Part shown: positions 7,679 through 15,282 of the stretch, piece after piece
Layout of the letters: every line of letters begins with the position of its first letter
How positions within the stretch are numbered: the first letter of the stretch is position 1
NCBI RefSeq assembly: GCF_000240225.1
Contig: NZ_AGUD01000049.1
Span: 1-34,263 of the forward strand
Length of the DNA stretch: 34,263 bases
Direction: 5' to 3'
From: Patulibacter medicamentivorans
GTDB taxonomy: Bacteria; Actinomycetota; Thermoleophilia; Solirubrobacterales; Solirubrobacteraceae
Made by a program: the position numbers and the translations under genes
The notes under the pieces: generated by a model
The model's input: only the letters and a program-made list of their open reading frames with translations
Database searches by the model: none
Told to the model about the DNA's origin: nothing

Positions 7679-8937
7679 GCGACTTCATCGAGGGCTTGGA
7701 GCACGACCTGGTGCGGGCGGCGGCGCGCCGAGCGGGGGTGCCGGAGCCCGCGGCGGCAGGACCGCTGCGGGCCCTCGGGGAGCGAGCGGGCCGCTGGTCG
7801 CTGCGGACCGTGCTGGTGGCGATCGTGCTCTCGTTCGGCGTCACCGCGGGCGCGGCGGCCGCGACCCTGCTGGCGCTGCGCGGCTCGGTGATCCCGGCGC
7901 CGGCGAAGGAGGACGTGCCGCCGACCCAGACCCCGGTGCCGGCGTCGTCCCACGTCTCGTCGCTGCGGGTGGCGGATCCGGACGCCGGCGTCCCCCCGTG
8001 GACGCTGCGGATCGCCCGCAGCGAGACCGGGTACACCTGCAGCACCGTCGGCCAGGTGCGGGACGGGCGGTTCGGCCTGGTGGGCATGGACGGTCGCTTC
8101 CGGACGATGGCCGAGGGCGTCACCGATGCCTGCGGCGAGGAGCAGCGCGGCGCTCGGGCGACGCTCGTCGGGGCGCGGGTGCTCGCGGCCCGGCGACCGC
8201 GGGACGTTCGCACCGTGGTCAGCGGCGTGGCGGGTGGTCGGCTGCGGCGGGTCGAGGTGGCCAGCGTCGGCGGTCGCCGGCGGTTGCCGGTCGCGGGGGG
8301 CGGGGCGTTCCTGGCCGTCTACGCCGGCTATCCGGAGAACCTCGGTCTGGTGGTGACGATGACGTTCGCCGGCGGGCACCGTCAGGTCGAGCGGCTTGGA
8401 GCCGACTCGCGGGTCGTGCTCGATCCGTCGGGCGGCAACGCCTGGACCAGCGACGGGTCGGGAACAACGAGCGGCGATGCGCGGACGTGCACGGACTTCA
8501 CCTGGGCCCGCCAGCAGGCCGACGCGCCCCTCAGTCCGCGGGCCTGCGGGCTGCTGCGGCAGGGGGGCAAGGCGGAGAAGTACCGCCAGTTTGGCTTCTT
8601 CTTCGCGGTGCGGCGCCTGAGTGCAGCCGAGAGGCCGATCGGTCGCGGGCCTGGGAGCAACCGAAGGCGATGGCCGCGCGGCCTGGTTCGCACGGCGGTC
8701 TGGGGCGTCGCCGGTCACGACGTGCGATCCGTGTCCGTCCTCGGTGCGCCCGGAGGGCCACGGCGAGCGCTTCAGCGGTACGGGGGGATCATCCTGGCGG
8801 TACTGCCGGCATCGGTCCCACCACGCCAGCTCCGGATTCGGCTGCGGATGCGGGACGGCAGCGTGCGGACGTTCCGCGGCGACGCCAACCTGGTGCGGCG
8901 CCCGGTGCCTGCACCCCGACCCGGAGCAGGGCGATGA
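7675..8937 (+). CDS. Single-pass membrane protein, putative anti-sigma partner, with duplicated extracytoplasmic unit
   Basis: 420 residues. Residues 1-42 are cytoplasmic and helical (DFIEGLEHDLVRAAARRAG), 43-68 form one transmembrane segment, and the rest is outside the membrane. I do not recognise the outer part. It contains two related units. The first (~97-240) has ADPDAGVPPW, a Cys ~15 residues later, RRPRDVRTVV and a strand ending GAFLAVYAG. The second (~249-405) has LDPSGGNAW, Cys pairs, WGVAGHDVRSVSV and GGIILAVLP. The same unit occurs twice more in the next gene. Position after an ECF sigma gene with a 4-bp overlap suggests an anti-sigma or sensor role; no HxxxCxxC zinc motif is present, so this is inference from context. 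Base composition matches its neighbours. Confidence 0.75.
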   Translation: MSDFIEGLEHDLVRAAARRAGVPEPAAAGPLRALGERAGRWSLRTVLVAIVLSFGVTAGAAAATLLALRGSVIPAPAKEDVPPTQTPVPASSHVSSLRVADPDAGVPPWTLRIARSETGYTCSTVGQVRDGRFGLVGMDGRFRTMAEGVTDACGEEQRGARATLVGARVLAARRPRDVRTVVSGVAGGRLRRVEVASVGGRRRLPVAGGGAFLAVYAGYPENLGLVVTMTFAGGHRQVERLGADSRVVLDPSGGNAWTSDGSGTTSGDARTCTDFTWARQQADAPLSPRACGLLRQGGKAEKYRQFGFFFAVRRLSAAERPIGRGPGSNRRRWPRGLVRTAVWGVAGHDVRSVSVLGAPGGPRRALQRYGGIILAVLPASVPPRQLRIRLRMRDGSVRTFRGDANLVRRPVPAPRPGAGR

Positions 8938-10250
8938 GGCGCAGGTGGTGCGGGGCAGGAGCGGCATTGGTCGGTGTCGGCGTGGCGGCGGGAGCGGTCG
9001 CCGCGTTGGCGGTGCCCGAGCACGAGACGCGATCGGCGACGGCGTTGGCGGCGCCGATCCTTCGAGAGCGTCCCGCCCAGGTCGTGCCTGCGCGGACCGC
9101 TGCGGTTCAGCCGCGGGTCGTGGGCGCTGTGATCGTGGCGGCCAGGGTCCGCGACCCCGCGGGCGGACCCGACTGGGCCGTATGGCGCTTCAACGCTCGG
9201 CGACCGTCCTTCACCGAAGGTCGCGCACTGGATCGCTTCGACCCTGTGCGGTGCGCGCAGCTGGTGCGGTTGGTCGGTGACCGCGCGGGGTGGTTGGACG
9301 GCGAGGGCACGTTCCGCCCGGTCCGGCCGGGGAGCGCAGCGACGCCGTCCAACTGCCTGACACGCCGAGAGGATCGAGACGGCGCAGGCTTCGCCGAGGC
9401 GATCCACCCGTTGCGGGGGCTCGGCGGTCCGTCGCCGCAGATCAGCACCACGATCGTCTGGGGCGGAGCGGGGGCGACGGCTCGCAACGTGCGAGTACGA
9501 CTGGCGGGTCGGCTGCGCGCCGTCCCGCAGGCACGGGAAGGGACGATCCTGATGTCCGTGGATCGTCGCTTCTACGGCGCCCACGTGCCGGTGGTGGCGG
9601 AGTACCCGGGGCGTGGGACCGTCGACAGCCAGCGGCGGCAGGAACAGGCGGAGAAGCGGATGAACCGCGAAGCGCCGCGATGGCTTCGCCGGCGGCTGGG
9701 CGAGACGCGCGCGGCGGCTCCCCGCCAGGACGCGACGGTGCGGATCGGCGCGCGAGCCGCCGATCCGTCCGGCGGCTTGCCCTTTGGCGTGCCGATCGCC
9801 CGCGGCCCACGGGGTTGGTGCGCCGGGCAACCCGGGCGCATCGTCGAGGATCACGTCGGCTACGTCGATCGCCGGACCGGACTGCTCCGCGACCTTGCCC
9901 TCGGGACGATGAACTGCTCGCACCCGACGCCCGGCCGCGAGAGCCTGCTGGGCGTGAGGGGCGGGGGCGACCTCGGTCAGGAGCCCCCGGACCGCGCCGA
10001 TGCCGGGTCGGATCGCGTGGCACGGCGTGCGCTGCCGGACGTTACCTACGTCGCGGGGATGGTCTCGCCGCAGCTGCGCACGCTGACGCTGCGGTCCCCG
10101 CGCGATGTGCGGACGGTGGTGCCGCAAGGGCCGGCGCACGTCTACCTGGTCGTCTATGACGGCCGCTTTACCACGGGCACGCTTCGCTATGAGGGCCGCT
10201 ATGCCGACGGCCGGATCCAGCGTCAATCCACGCGACTGAGCGGCTTCTGA
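8934..10250 (+). CDS. Membrane-anchored or secreted protein with the same repeated unit
   Basis: 438 residues from ATG 8934, which overlaps the previous stop (ATGA). An Arg-rich start (MRRRW) and a hydrophobic stretch at ~8-28 act as a signal anchor or signal peptide; no lipobox Cys is placed correctly. Two copies of the unit seen in the upstream protein follow. Unit A (~72-225) has RVRDPAGGPDW and WGGAGATARNVRV before GTILMSVDRRF. Unit B (~274-438) has RAADPSGGLPFG, then LTLRSPRDVRTVV before VYLVVYDGRF. I know no family name for it. The overlap with the sigma/anti-sigma pair suggests that all three are made together and that the two outer proteins may bind each other or the same ligand at the cell surface. 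Confidence 0.75.
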   Translation: MRRRWCGAGAALVGVGVAAGAVAALAVPEHETRSATALAAPILRERPAQVVPARTAAVQPRVVGAVIVAARVRDPAGGPDWAVWRFNARRPSFTEGRALDRFDPVRCAQLVRLVGDRAGWLDGEGTFRPVRPGSAATPSNCLTRREDRDGAGFAEAIHPLRGLGGPSPQISTTIVWGGAGATARNVRVRLAGRLRAVPQAREGTILMSVDRRFYGAHVPVVAEYPGRGTVDSQRRQEQAEKRMNREAPRWLRRRLGETRAAAPRQDATVRIGARAADPSGGLPFGVPIARGPRGWCAGQPGRIVEDHVGYVDRRTGLLRDLALGTMNCSHPTPGRESLLGVRGGGDLGQEPPDRADAGSDRVARRALPDVTYVAGMVSPQLRTLTLRSPRDVRTVVPQGPAHVYLVVYDGRFTTGTLRYEGRYADGRIQRQSTRLSGF

Positions 10251-10264
10251 GCCCGTTGGGCGCG

Positions 10265-10465
10265 ATGAGCCTCCTGGTCGACACCCCCTCCGGCGTCCTC
10301 CAGATCGAGCGCGTCGGCTCCTACAGGACCTACGTCGCGCGTCTCGACGGTGGACCGTGGACGGCCTGGGGCGAGCTACGCGAGGTCGTCGCCGAGGCGC
10401 TCGACTGCGAGGCGGGGGACGACGCGGTCACGGCCGTCCTGTGGCCGGCGTCGGCCGCCTGGTGA
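10265..10465 (+). CDS. Small hypothetical protein (66 residues)
   Basis: ATG 10265 to TGA 10463-10465; a TTG three codons upstream is an alternative start. The product begins MSLLVDTPSGVLQIERVG and is acidic, with alternating strand-like segments and a final short helix (ELREVVAEALDCEAGDD). No membrane segment or motif is recognised. The coding case rests on GC-rich third positions, the position just after the sigma operon (14 bp gap), and the hairpin that overlaps its stop. The RBS is weak (GGG at 10258-10260), so it may be read through from the upstream operon. Confidence 0.5.
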   Translation: MSLLVDTPSGVLQIERVGSYRTYVARLDGGPWTAWGELREVVAEALDCEAGDDAVTAVLWPASAAW

Positions 10466-10485
10466 GGCGCGTGGGGGGACGCCTC
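10464..10485. terminator. Hairpin at the end of the small gene
   Basis: GAGGCG at 10464-10469 pairs with CGCCTC at 10480-10485 across a 10-nt G-rich loop. It starts inside the stop codon of the small gene and lies between convergent genes. A 6-bp stem without a T-run is modest evidence. Confidence 0.35.
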
Positions 10486-10511
10486 GAGACCGGGCGGATG
10501 GGCCGGACGCC

Positions 10512-10874
10512 TCAGGCCCCCGGCTCGTCCACCGTCACCTGGTAGACCTTGCGCAGCGTCTCGTGCACGCGCCAGATGGTCCGGTCGCCGGCGCGCAGGA
10601 CGCCGAGGGTGCCGGGCCGCAGCTCGAGCGTCGCGCCGCCCTCGATCTCGACGGTCGCCTGGCCGCTGAGGACGACGAACAGCTCGTCGGCCTCGACGTC
10701 GCTGCTGACCCCGGGCGTGATCTGCCAGATCCCGCGGATCACGCGGCCGTCGGGCGAGCTGTCGAGGGTCAGCTCGCTGACCTGTGGATCGCCCTCGATC
10801 ACCTGCGAGGGATCGAGCGGGGCGGGGCCGAGGACGGCGGTGGCGACGTCGACGGCGAAGGCGGGGAGGGACAT
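10512..10874 (-). CDS. Cupin-domain protein (Cupin_3/DUF861-like)
   Basis: 120 residues from ATG 10874. The core reads RGIWQITPGVSSDVEADELF, then VVLSGQATVEIEGGATLELRPGTLGVLRAG (quoted as VVLSGQATVEIEGG and LRPGTLGVLRAG), then TIWRVHETLRKVYQV. This is the single-domain cupin pattern of the EutQ/ureidoglycine-aminohydrolase-like Cupin_3 family: (G)xW-x-x-x-P-G, E-L-F-x-V-L-x-G, PGxxxxxxxG, W-x-V-x-E-x-x-R-K-x-Y. His metal ligands are mostly absent, so a metal-dependent catalytic role is doubtful. It follows the FAD oxidase gene with a 38-bp gap on the same strand, so the two are probably co-transcribed. Similar cupins often accompany amine-oxidising enzymes; a binding or accessory role is inference. 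Confidence 0.85.
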   Translation of the reverse strand: MSLPAFAVDVATAVLGPAPLDPSQVIEGDPQVSELTLDSSPDGRVIRGIWQITPGVSSDVEADELFVVLSGQATVEIEGGATLELRPGTLGVLRAGDRTIWRVHETLRKVYQVTVDEPGA

Positions 10875-10912
10875 GGTGGCTCTCGGTCGGGGTGGGGGCG
10901 GTGCCGCTGCGC

Positions 10913-12349
10913 TCAGCTGTCGAAGCCCAGGCCCAGGCGGTCGAGCGTCCGCAGCCACAGCCCCCGCCGGCCGCCGTTGCGGTCGGCCGCGGCGAGGCGG
11001 TTGCGGGTCAGCTGGATCCCCGCCGAGCGCAGCGGCTCGGGCGGGAACGGGGTCGGCTTGATGCGGACGTAGCGCAGGCGGGTGGCATCGGTCTCGCGGC
11101 CGTCCAGCAGGTCGAGCGCGACCCGCGCGCCGAACCGCGTCGCCGCGACGCCGAGGCCGGTGTAGCCCGCCGCGTAGGCCACGCGACCCCGGTGGGCGGT
11201 GCCGAAGAAGACGGAGAAGCGGCTGCAGGTGTCGATCGCGCCGCCCCAGCGGTGGCTGAAGCGCAGGCCCCGCAGCTGCGGAAAGGCGGTGAAGAAGTGC
11301 TGAGACAGCCGCGCGAAGGTCGCCTCGTGGTCGTCGAGCCGCGGCGCGACCGGGCCGCCGTAGCGGTAGACGGCGTCGTAGCCGCCCCACAGGATCCGGT
11401 CGTCGGCGGTCAGCCGGTAGTAGTGGAACTGGTTGGCCGCGTCGCCGATCCCCTGACGGTTGCGCCAGCCGATCGATGCCCGCTGCTCGGCGCTCAGCGG
11501 CTCGCTGACCAGCACGTAGTCGTAGACCGGGGCGACGTAGCGGCGCAGCACGCGCACCAGCGGCGGGAACGCGTTGGTCGCCAGCAGCGCCCGCCGCGCC
11601 CGCACCCGGCCCTGGGGCGTCAGCACCTCGACGCCGGCATCGGTCTCGCGCAGGTCGCTGGCCGCGCTGTGCTCGTGGATCCGGACGCCGGCCCGCAGCG
11701 CCGCCGCGCGCAGGCCGAGCGCGAGCTTGCCGGGATGGACCAGCGACGCGCCGGTCCGGTCCCACAACCCGCCGTGGAGGACCGGCGACGCCAGCTCGGC
11801 CCGGACCGCCTCGGCGTCGAGCACGACCGCGTCGTGGCCGAACCGGCGCAGCGTCTCGGCGGCCTCCTGCAGCTCCTCGGCGTGGGCCGGGTCGAGGACC
11901 ACCTCGAGCTCGCCGGTGTGCTCCAGCTCGGCGTCGATCCCGTGCCGCTCCAGGTCGGCTCCGAGCCCGGCGTGGTTCTCCAGCCCGAGTCGCTCGAGCG
12001 TCGCCAGCTCGTCGGCGAAGCGGGCCATCCCGTTGTCGATCCCGTGGGTCAGCGACGCGACGCAGAAGCCGCCGTTGCGACCGCTGGCCCCGAACGCGCA
12101 GGTCTCCGCCTCGAGCAGCAGGACGTCGCGGGCGGGGTCGTCGGCCTTGGCGTGGAGCGCCGCCCAGAGCCCAGTATAGCCGCCGCCGACGATGCACAGG
12201 TCGGCCTCGGTCGGGCCGACCAGCGCGGGGGCCGGATCGGGGATCGCGACGTCGGTCGCCGCCGGATCGAGCCAGAACGGCCGCACCACCGCGTCCGCGT
12301 AGGCCGCCCGCTGCTCGGGAGTCGGGTCGGTGCGCGGCCACGGGGACAT
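10913..12349 (-). CDS. DAO-family FAD-dependent oxidoreductase (gamma-glutamylputrescine oxidase-like)
   Basis: 478 residues from ATG 12349. The FAD-binding Rossmann motif is IVGGGYTGLWAALH at ~53-66, and the ribose-binding Glu80 is in LLLEAE. The conserved FGASGRNGGF follows, which in the DAO family positions the flavin and is typical of PuuB/OrdL-type amine oxidases. Further matches are ALLATNAFPP and, near the C terminus, VAYAAGYTGLGVAATR. The fold removes hydrogen from a C-N bond and yields an aldehyde or imine. The context (cupin, aminoaldehyde dehydrogenase, omega-aminotransferase, PucR regulator) supports a polyamine or gamma-glutamyl-polyamine substrate, but no glutamate-polyamine ligase is present in the window. 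A sarcosine-type N-methyl amine is the main alternative. Confidence 0.85.
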   Translation of the reverse strand: MSPWPRTDPTPEQRAAYADAVVRPFWLDPAATDVAIPDPAPALVGPTEADLCIVGGGYTGLWAALHAKADDPARDVLLLEAETCAFGASGRNGGFCVASLTHGIDNGMARFADELATLERLGLENHAGLGADLERHGIDAELEHTGELEVVLDPAHAEELQEAAETLRRFGHDAVVLDAEAVRAELASPVLHGGLWDRTGASLVHPGKLALGLRAAALRAGVRIHEHSAASDLRETDAGVEVLTPQGRVRARRALLATNAFPPLVRVLRRYVAPVYDYVLVSEPLSAEQRASIGWRNRQGIGDAANQFHYYRLTADDRILWGGYDAVYRYGGPVAPRLDDHEATFARLSQHFFTAFPQLRGLRFSHRWGGAIDTCSRFSVFFGTAHRGRVAYAAGYTGLGVAATRFGARVALDLLDGRETDATRLRYVRIKPTPFPPEPLRSAGIQLTRNRLAAADRNGGRRGLWLRTLDRLGLGFDS

Positions 12350-12357
12350 CGACGCGC

Positions 12358-12363
12358 AGGCTA
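12358..12363 (-). promoter_or_regulatory. -10-like TAGCCT before the FAD oxidase start
   Basis: On the minus strand TAGCCT (TANNNT) is followed by 8 nt and then ATG 12349; no RBS lies in between. It is a possible leaderless promoter. The 12350-12532 gap otherwise shows nothing clear. Confidence 0.35.
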
Positions 12364-12532
12364 GCCGCGGGCGCGGCCCGGCGGCAGGCCCGCGGGCGAC
12401 CTGCGACAGGGCGTCTGGTGGGACCGGTCGACCAGCGACGCAGCGTCCGGCCGACTCTCCGCCGCGCCGCGCCGCCCGCCCGCGAGCCGCCCGTCGCTCG
12501 CGGACCGGATCCGCCCTCGCGGCGCGAGGACC

Positions 12533-13435
12533 TCAGCCCGCGCGCAGCGCCTCCGCGTCCACCCGCCCGTTGTCGACCAGCAGCCGCAGCGCCCGGACGG
12601 TCAGGACGCCGCGCCACTCCAGCGCTCCCGCCGGCGACCAGCGGGCCCACTCGACCGGCCAGCCGCCGTCGTCGCGCTGCAGGCCCTCCAGCCGGTCGAG
12701 GTCGGCGTCGATCGCGGCCGGGTCGATCAGCGCGCGCAGCGCGGTCCCGGGACGCGGGGAGAAGTCGAGCGGGCGCATCGCCTCGTCCTCGGCGCCGCCC
12801 GCGACCGGGACCGTGGCGGACGCGGGCAGCAGCGCGGCCAGCCGCCGCAGCTCGGCCGCCGGCTCGTCGCCGTCGAGCGCGTCGAGCAGCAGCAGCGCGT
12901 AGCGCAGCGTCATCGCCTGCGAGACGTCGCGCAGGTCGGCGATCCGCTGCAGGCAGAAGCGCGTCGCCCCGGCCAGCCACGGGTGCTCGCGGACCCCGGC
13001 GTCGTGGCGGGCGGCGCGATGGGCGGCCTCGGCGATCGCCGCGGTCAGGTGCAGCGACGAGGCCGCGACGTCGGCGCCGGCGAACCAGGCCGCGACTCCG
13101 GGGCCGGCGGCGCCCGCCAGCGAGAACGGGACCCCGCCGTCCGGCAGCGAGACCGCCGCCAGCCAGTCGCAGGTCGCTCGCGCCGCCGGACCGCCGGCCG
13201 GGCCCAGGTCGGCCAGCAGCTCGAGCGCGTGCAGCGCCCCGATCGGCTGGCTGCTCGGGCTCCGCTGGTCGGGCTCGAGCCCCCAGCCGTAGCCGCCGTC
13301 CTCGTTGCGGTAGCCGGCCAGCGCCCGCAGCGCCGGCGCCGCGTCGCCGCGACCGAGCAGGGCGTCCAGCCAGCGCCGGTCGAGCACCCGGCCGTGGGTC
13401 GCCAGGAACGGATCGATCGCGCCGAGGTTCACCAT
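12533..13435 (-). CDS. Prenyltransferase/squalene-cyclase-like alpha-alpha toroid protein
   Basis: 300 residues from ATG 13435. It is a run of paired helices with QW-like repeats: LAGYRNEDGGYGWGLEP (~40-56), CDWLAAVSLPDGGVPFSL in the middle, and LEGLQRDDGGWPVEWARW near the C terminus. The x-D-G-G-(W/Y/V) turns with following aromatic residues are typical of the alpha/alpha toroid of terpene cyclases and prenyltransferase beta subunits. There is no DxDD or zinc-ligand motif, and the protein is about half the length of a squalene-hopene cyclase, so enzymatic cyclase function is unlikely. Actinobacteria carry many such uncharacterised proteins. It lies between a divergent PucR regulator and the amine oxidase gene (183 bp downstream, same strand), so it may share their regulation. 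Confidence 0.75.
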   Translation of the reverse strand: MVNLGAIDPFLATHGRVLDRRWLDALLGRGDAAPALRALAGYRNEDGGYGWGLEPDQRSPSSQPIGALHALELLADLGPAGGPAARATCDWLAAVSLPDGGVPFSLAGAAGPGVAAWFAGADVAASSLHLTAAIAEAAHRAARHDAGVREHPWLAGATRFCLQRIADLRDVSQAMTLRYALLLLDALDGDEPAAELRRLAALLPASATVPVAGGAEDEAMRPLDFSPRPGTALRALIDPAAIDADLDRLEGLQRDDGGWPVEWARWSPAGALEWRGVLTVRALRLLVDNGRVDAEALRAG

Positions 13436-13441
13436 GGCCCC

Positions 13442-13447
13442 AACGTA
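13442..13447 (-). promoter_or_regulatory. -10-like TACGTT before the toroid gene start
   Basis: TACGTT on the minus strand matches TANNNT and is followed by GGGGCC and then ATG 13435. The 6-nt spacing puts the expected transcription start on the A of ATG. The G-run is too close to the ATG to act as an RBS. Confidence 0.45.
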
Positions 13448-13529
13448 GCCCGCGCCGCCGGCCCGGTCTTGTCGCTTTCGGACGTCCGCCAGCCCCGCGA
13501 AGCTTCTTCCCGCCCGCCGACTCGCCACA

Positions 13530-13570
13530 CAGATCGTCCAGTGACGGGAGGCGCGGGATTGGACGATCTG
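13530..13570. promoter_or_regulatory. Long-spaced perfect inverted repeat, candidate PucR operator
   Basis: CAGATCGTCCA (13530-13540) and TGGACGATCTG (13560-13570) are perfect 11-bp inverted arms separated by 19 bp, with arm centres 30 bp (about three helical turns) apart. It lies between the divergent toroid gene and the second PucR gene, 80 bp before the latter's ATG. GGACGATC in the right arm recurs as GGACGTTC at 13575-13582. The spacing suits two dimers or a looped complex on one DNA face. Binding by the adjacent PucR protein is inference. Confidence 0.55.
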
Positions 13571-13650
13571 CCACGGACGTTCCGGCGCGCAGCCGCGATG
13601 ATGAGCGCCCGCCCGCGCGACGACCGCGCGGCCGCCCCGACCCGCCGCCG

Positions 13651-15273
13651 ATGCCCACCACCCCCAAGCCCGTCGCCCCGCCGGTCCCCCGGATCACCGT
13701 CGCCCAGGCGCTCGCGCTGCCGGTCCTGCGGCGGGCGCTGCCCGACGTGCTCGCCGGACGCGACCACCTGGATCGGCCGATCCGCTGGGTCCACGCGGGC
13801 GAGGTCGCCTACATCGCGTCGATGCTGACCGGCGGCGAGCTGCTGCTGACGACCGGGATGGGGATCGGGCGACGCGCCAGCGACCAGCGGCGGTTCGTCG
13901 CCGGCCTCGCCGAGAAGGGCCTGGCGGCGCTGGCGATCGAGCTCGGGCCGACGTTCGCCGAGCTGCCCGACGCGCTGGTCCAGGCGGCCGAGCAGCACGG
14001 TCTGCCGCTGATCGCCCTCAACCGCGAGGTGGCGTTCATCAGCGTCACCGAGGCGATCCACACCGAGATCGTCAACGCCCACTACGCGCTGCTGCGGCGC
14101 GGCGACGACGTCCACCAGCAGCTGACCCAGCTGCTGCTCGACGGCCACGGGATCCCCGAGGTCCTGCGGACGACCTGCGAGATGCTCGGCAACCCCGTCT
14201 TCCTGGAGGACGGCGACGGCCGGCTGCTGTTCCACGCGGGCTCGGCCGGCGACGGCGTCGATCCGCTCGACGCCTGGAAGGCCGCCGGCAGCGAGGGCGG
14301 CCGGGCGCCGTGGCGGGCCGGGCTGTCGGCGCCGGTGCCGATGGGCGCCAACCAGCACGCGGGCCGGCTGCTGGCGCTGCCGGTCTCGGGGCCGCTCGAC
14401 GAGATCGCCGACGTGATCCTGCAGCGCGCGGCGGCGATCGTGGCGCTGTCGCTGCTGCGCGCGCGCCAGGAGGAGGAGCTGGTCGCCCGCGAGCGCGGCA
14501 ACTTCCTGGCCGACCTGGCCGAGGGCCGGATCGCCGGCGGCGACGCCGAGCGGCAGGCGGGGTCGATCGGCTTCAGCTCGCAGGCGCCCCAGGTGCTGCC
14601 GATCGCCGCCGAGAGCGGCGCGGTCGCCGGATCGGCGGCCTGGAGCCTGGTCCTGCGCGACGCCCAGGCCGACCTGGAGTCCCGCGGCCTGGCCGCGCTG
14701 GTCGGGCAGCGCGACCGCGCGGGCCGGCTGCTGGCGGTCGTCGCGCTGCGCGAGTCCGACCAGCGGGCGACGGTCGCGTCCGCCGCCGCGCGAGCGATCC
14801 GGGTCGCCGCCGAGCGCCGGCTGGGCGCCAGCGACATCCTGATCGCGGTCGGCCCCGGGGTCCGCTGGCGCGACGCCGGGCCGGCGCTGAAGCTCGCCGC
14901 CGAGACGGCCGCCAGCGCCGCGGCGCTGCCCGCGGCCGAGTGGCACGACGTGCGGGCGCTCGAGCTTCAGCGGCTGCTGTGGCGCTGGCGCGACGACCCC
15001 GAGCTGGCCGGGTTCGTCGAGCGCCGGCTCGGCGCGCTGGTCGCCCACGACGCCCAGCGCAAGCACCACCTGCTGCCGACGCTGGAGGCGCTCTGCGCCA
15101 ACGGCTGGCGCAAGGCGGAGACGGCCCGCGCGCTGCACCTCAACCGCCAGGCGCTCTACAACCGGCTGACCCGGATCGAGGAGCTGCTCGAGGTCGACCT
15201 GAGCGATCCCGAGCAGACGATGACGCTGCACCTGGCGCTGCGGGCGAAGCCGTACGTCGACGGGCAGCGGTGA
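13651..15273 (+). CDS. PucR family transcriptional regulator (full-length type)
   Basis: 540 residues from ATG 13651, the only in-frame Met/Val start near the domain. Residues ~14-135 are the PucR N-terminal domain (ITVAQALALPVLRRALPDVL, then WVHAGEVAYIASMLTGGELLLTTG split here as WVHAGEVAYIASML and TGGELLLTTG). A linker and GAF/GGDEF-like region run ~165-440. Residues ~472-533 are the C-terminal HTH, with NGWRKAETARALHLNRQALY and NRLTRIEELL. Pro-rich residues 3-13 precede the domain. It sits beside an amine-oxidising gene set on one side and the dehydrogenase/aminotransferase operon on the other. A PucR-type protein (EpuRI) controls polyamine utilisation in Streptomyces coelicolor, which fits. 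A 9-bp gap separates its end from the convergent GNAT-Usp gene. Confidence 0.92.
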   Translation: MPTTPKPVAPPVPRITVAQALALPVLRRALPDVLAGRDHLDRPIRWVHAGEVAYIASMLTGGELLLTTGMGIGRRASDQRRFVAGLAEKGLAALAIELGPTFAELPDALVQAAEQHGLPLIALNREVAFISVTEAIHTEIVNAHYALLRRGDDVHQQLTQLLLDGHGIPEVLRTTCEMLGNPVFLEDGDGRLLFHAGSAGDGVDPLDAWKAAGSEGGRAPWRAGLSAPVPMGANQHAGRLLALPVSGPLDEIADVILQRAAAIVALSLLRARQEEELVARERGNFLADLAEGRIAGGDAERQAGSIGFSSQAPQVLPIAAESGAVAGSAAWSLVLRDAQADLESRGLAALVGQRDRAGRLLAVVALRESDQRATVASAAARAIRVAAERRLGASDILIAVGPGVRWRDAGPALKLAAETAASAAALPAAEWHDVRALELQRLLWRWRDDPELAGFVERRLGALVAHDAQRKHHLLPTLEALCANGWRKAETARALHLNRQALYNRLTRIEELLEVDLSDPEQTMTLHLALRAKPYVDGQR

Positions 15274-15282
15274 GGCTGGCCC

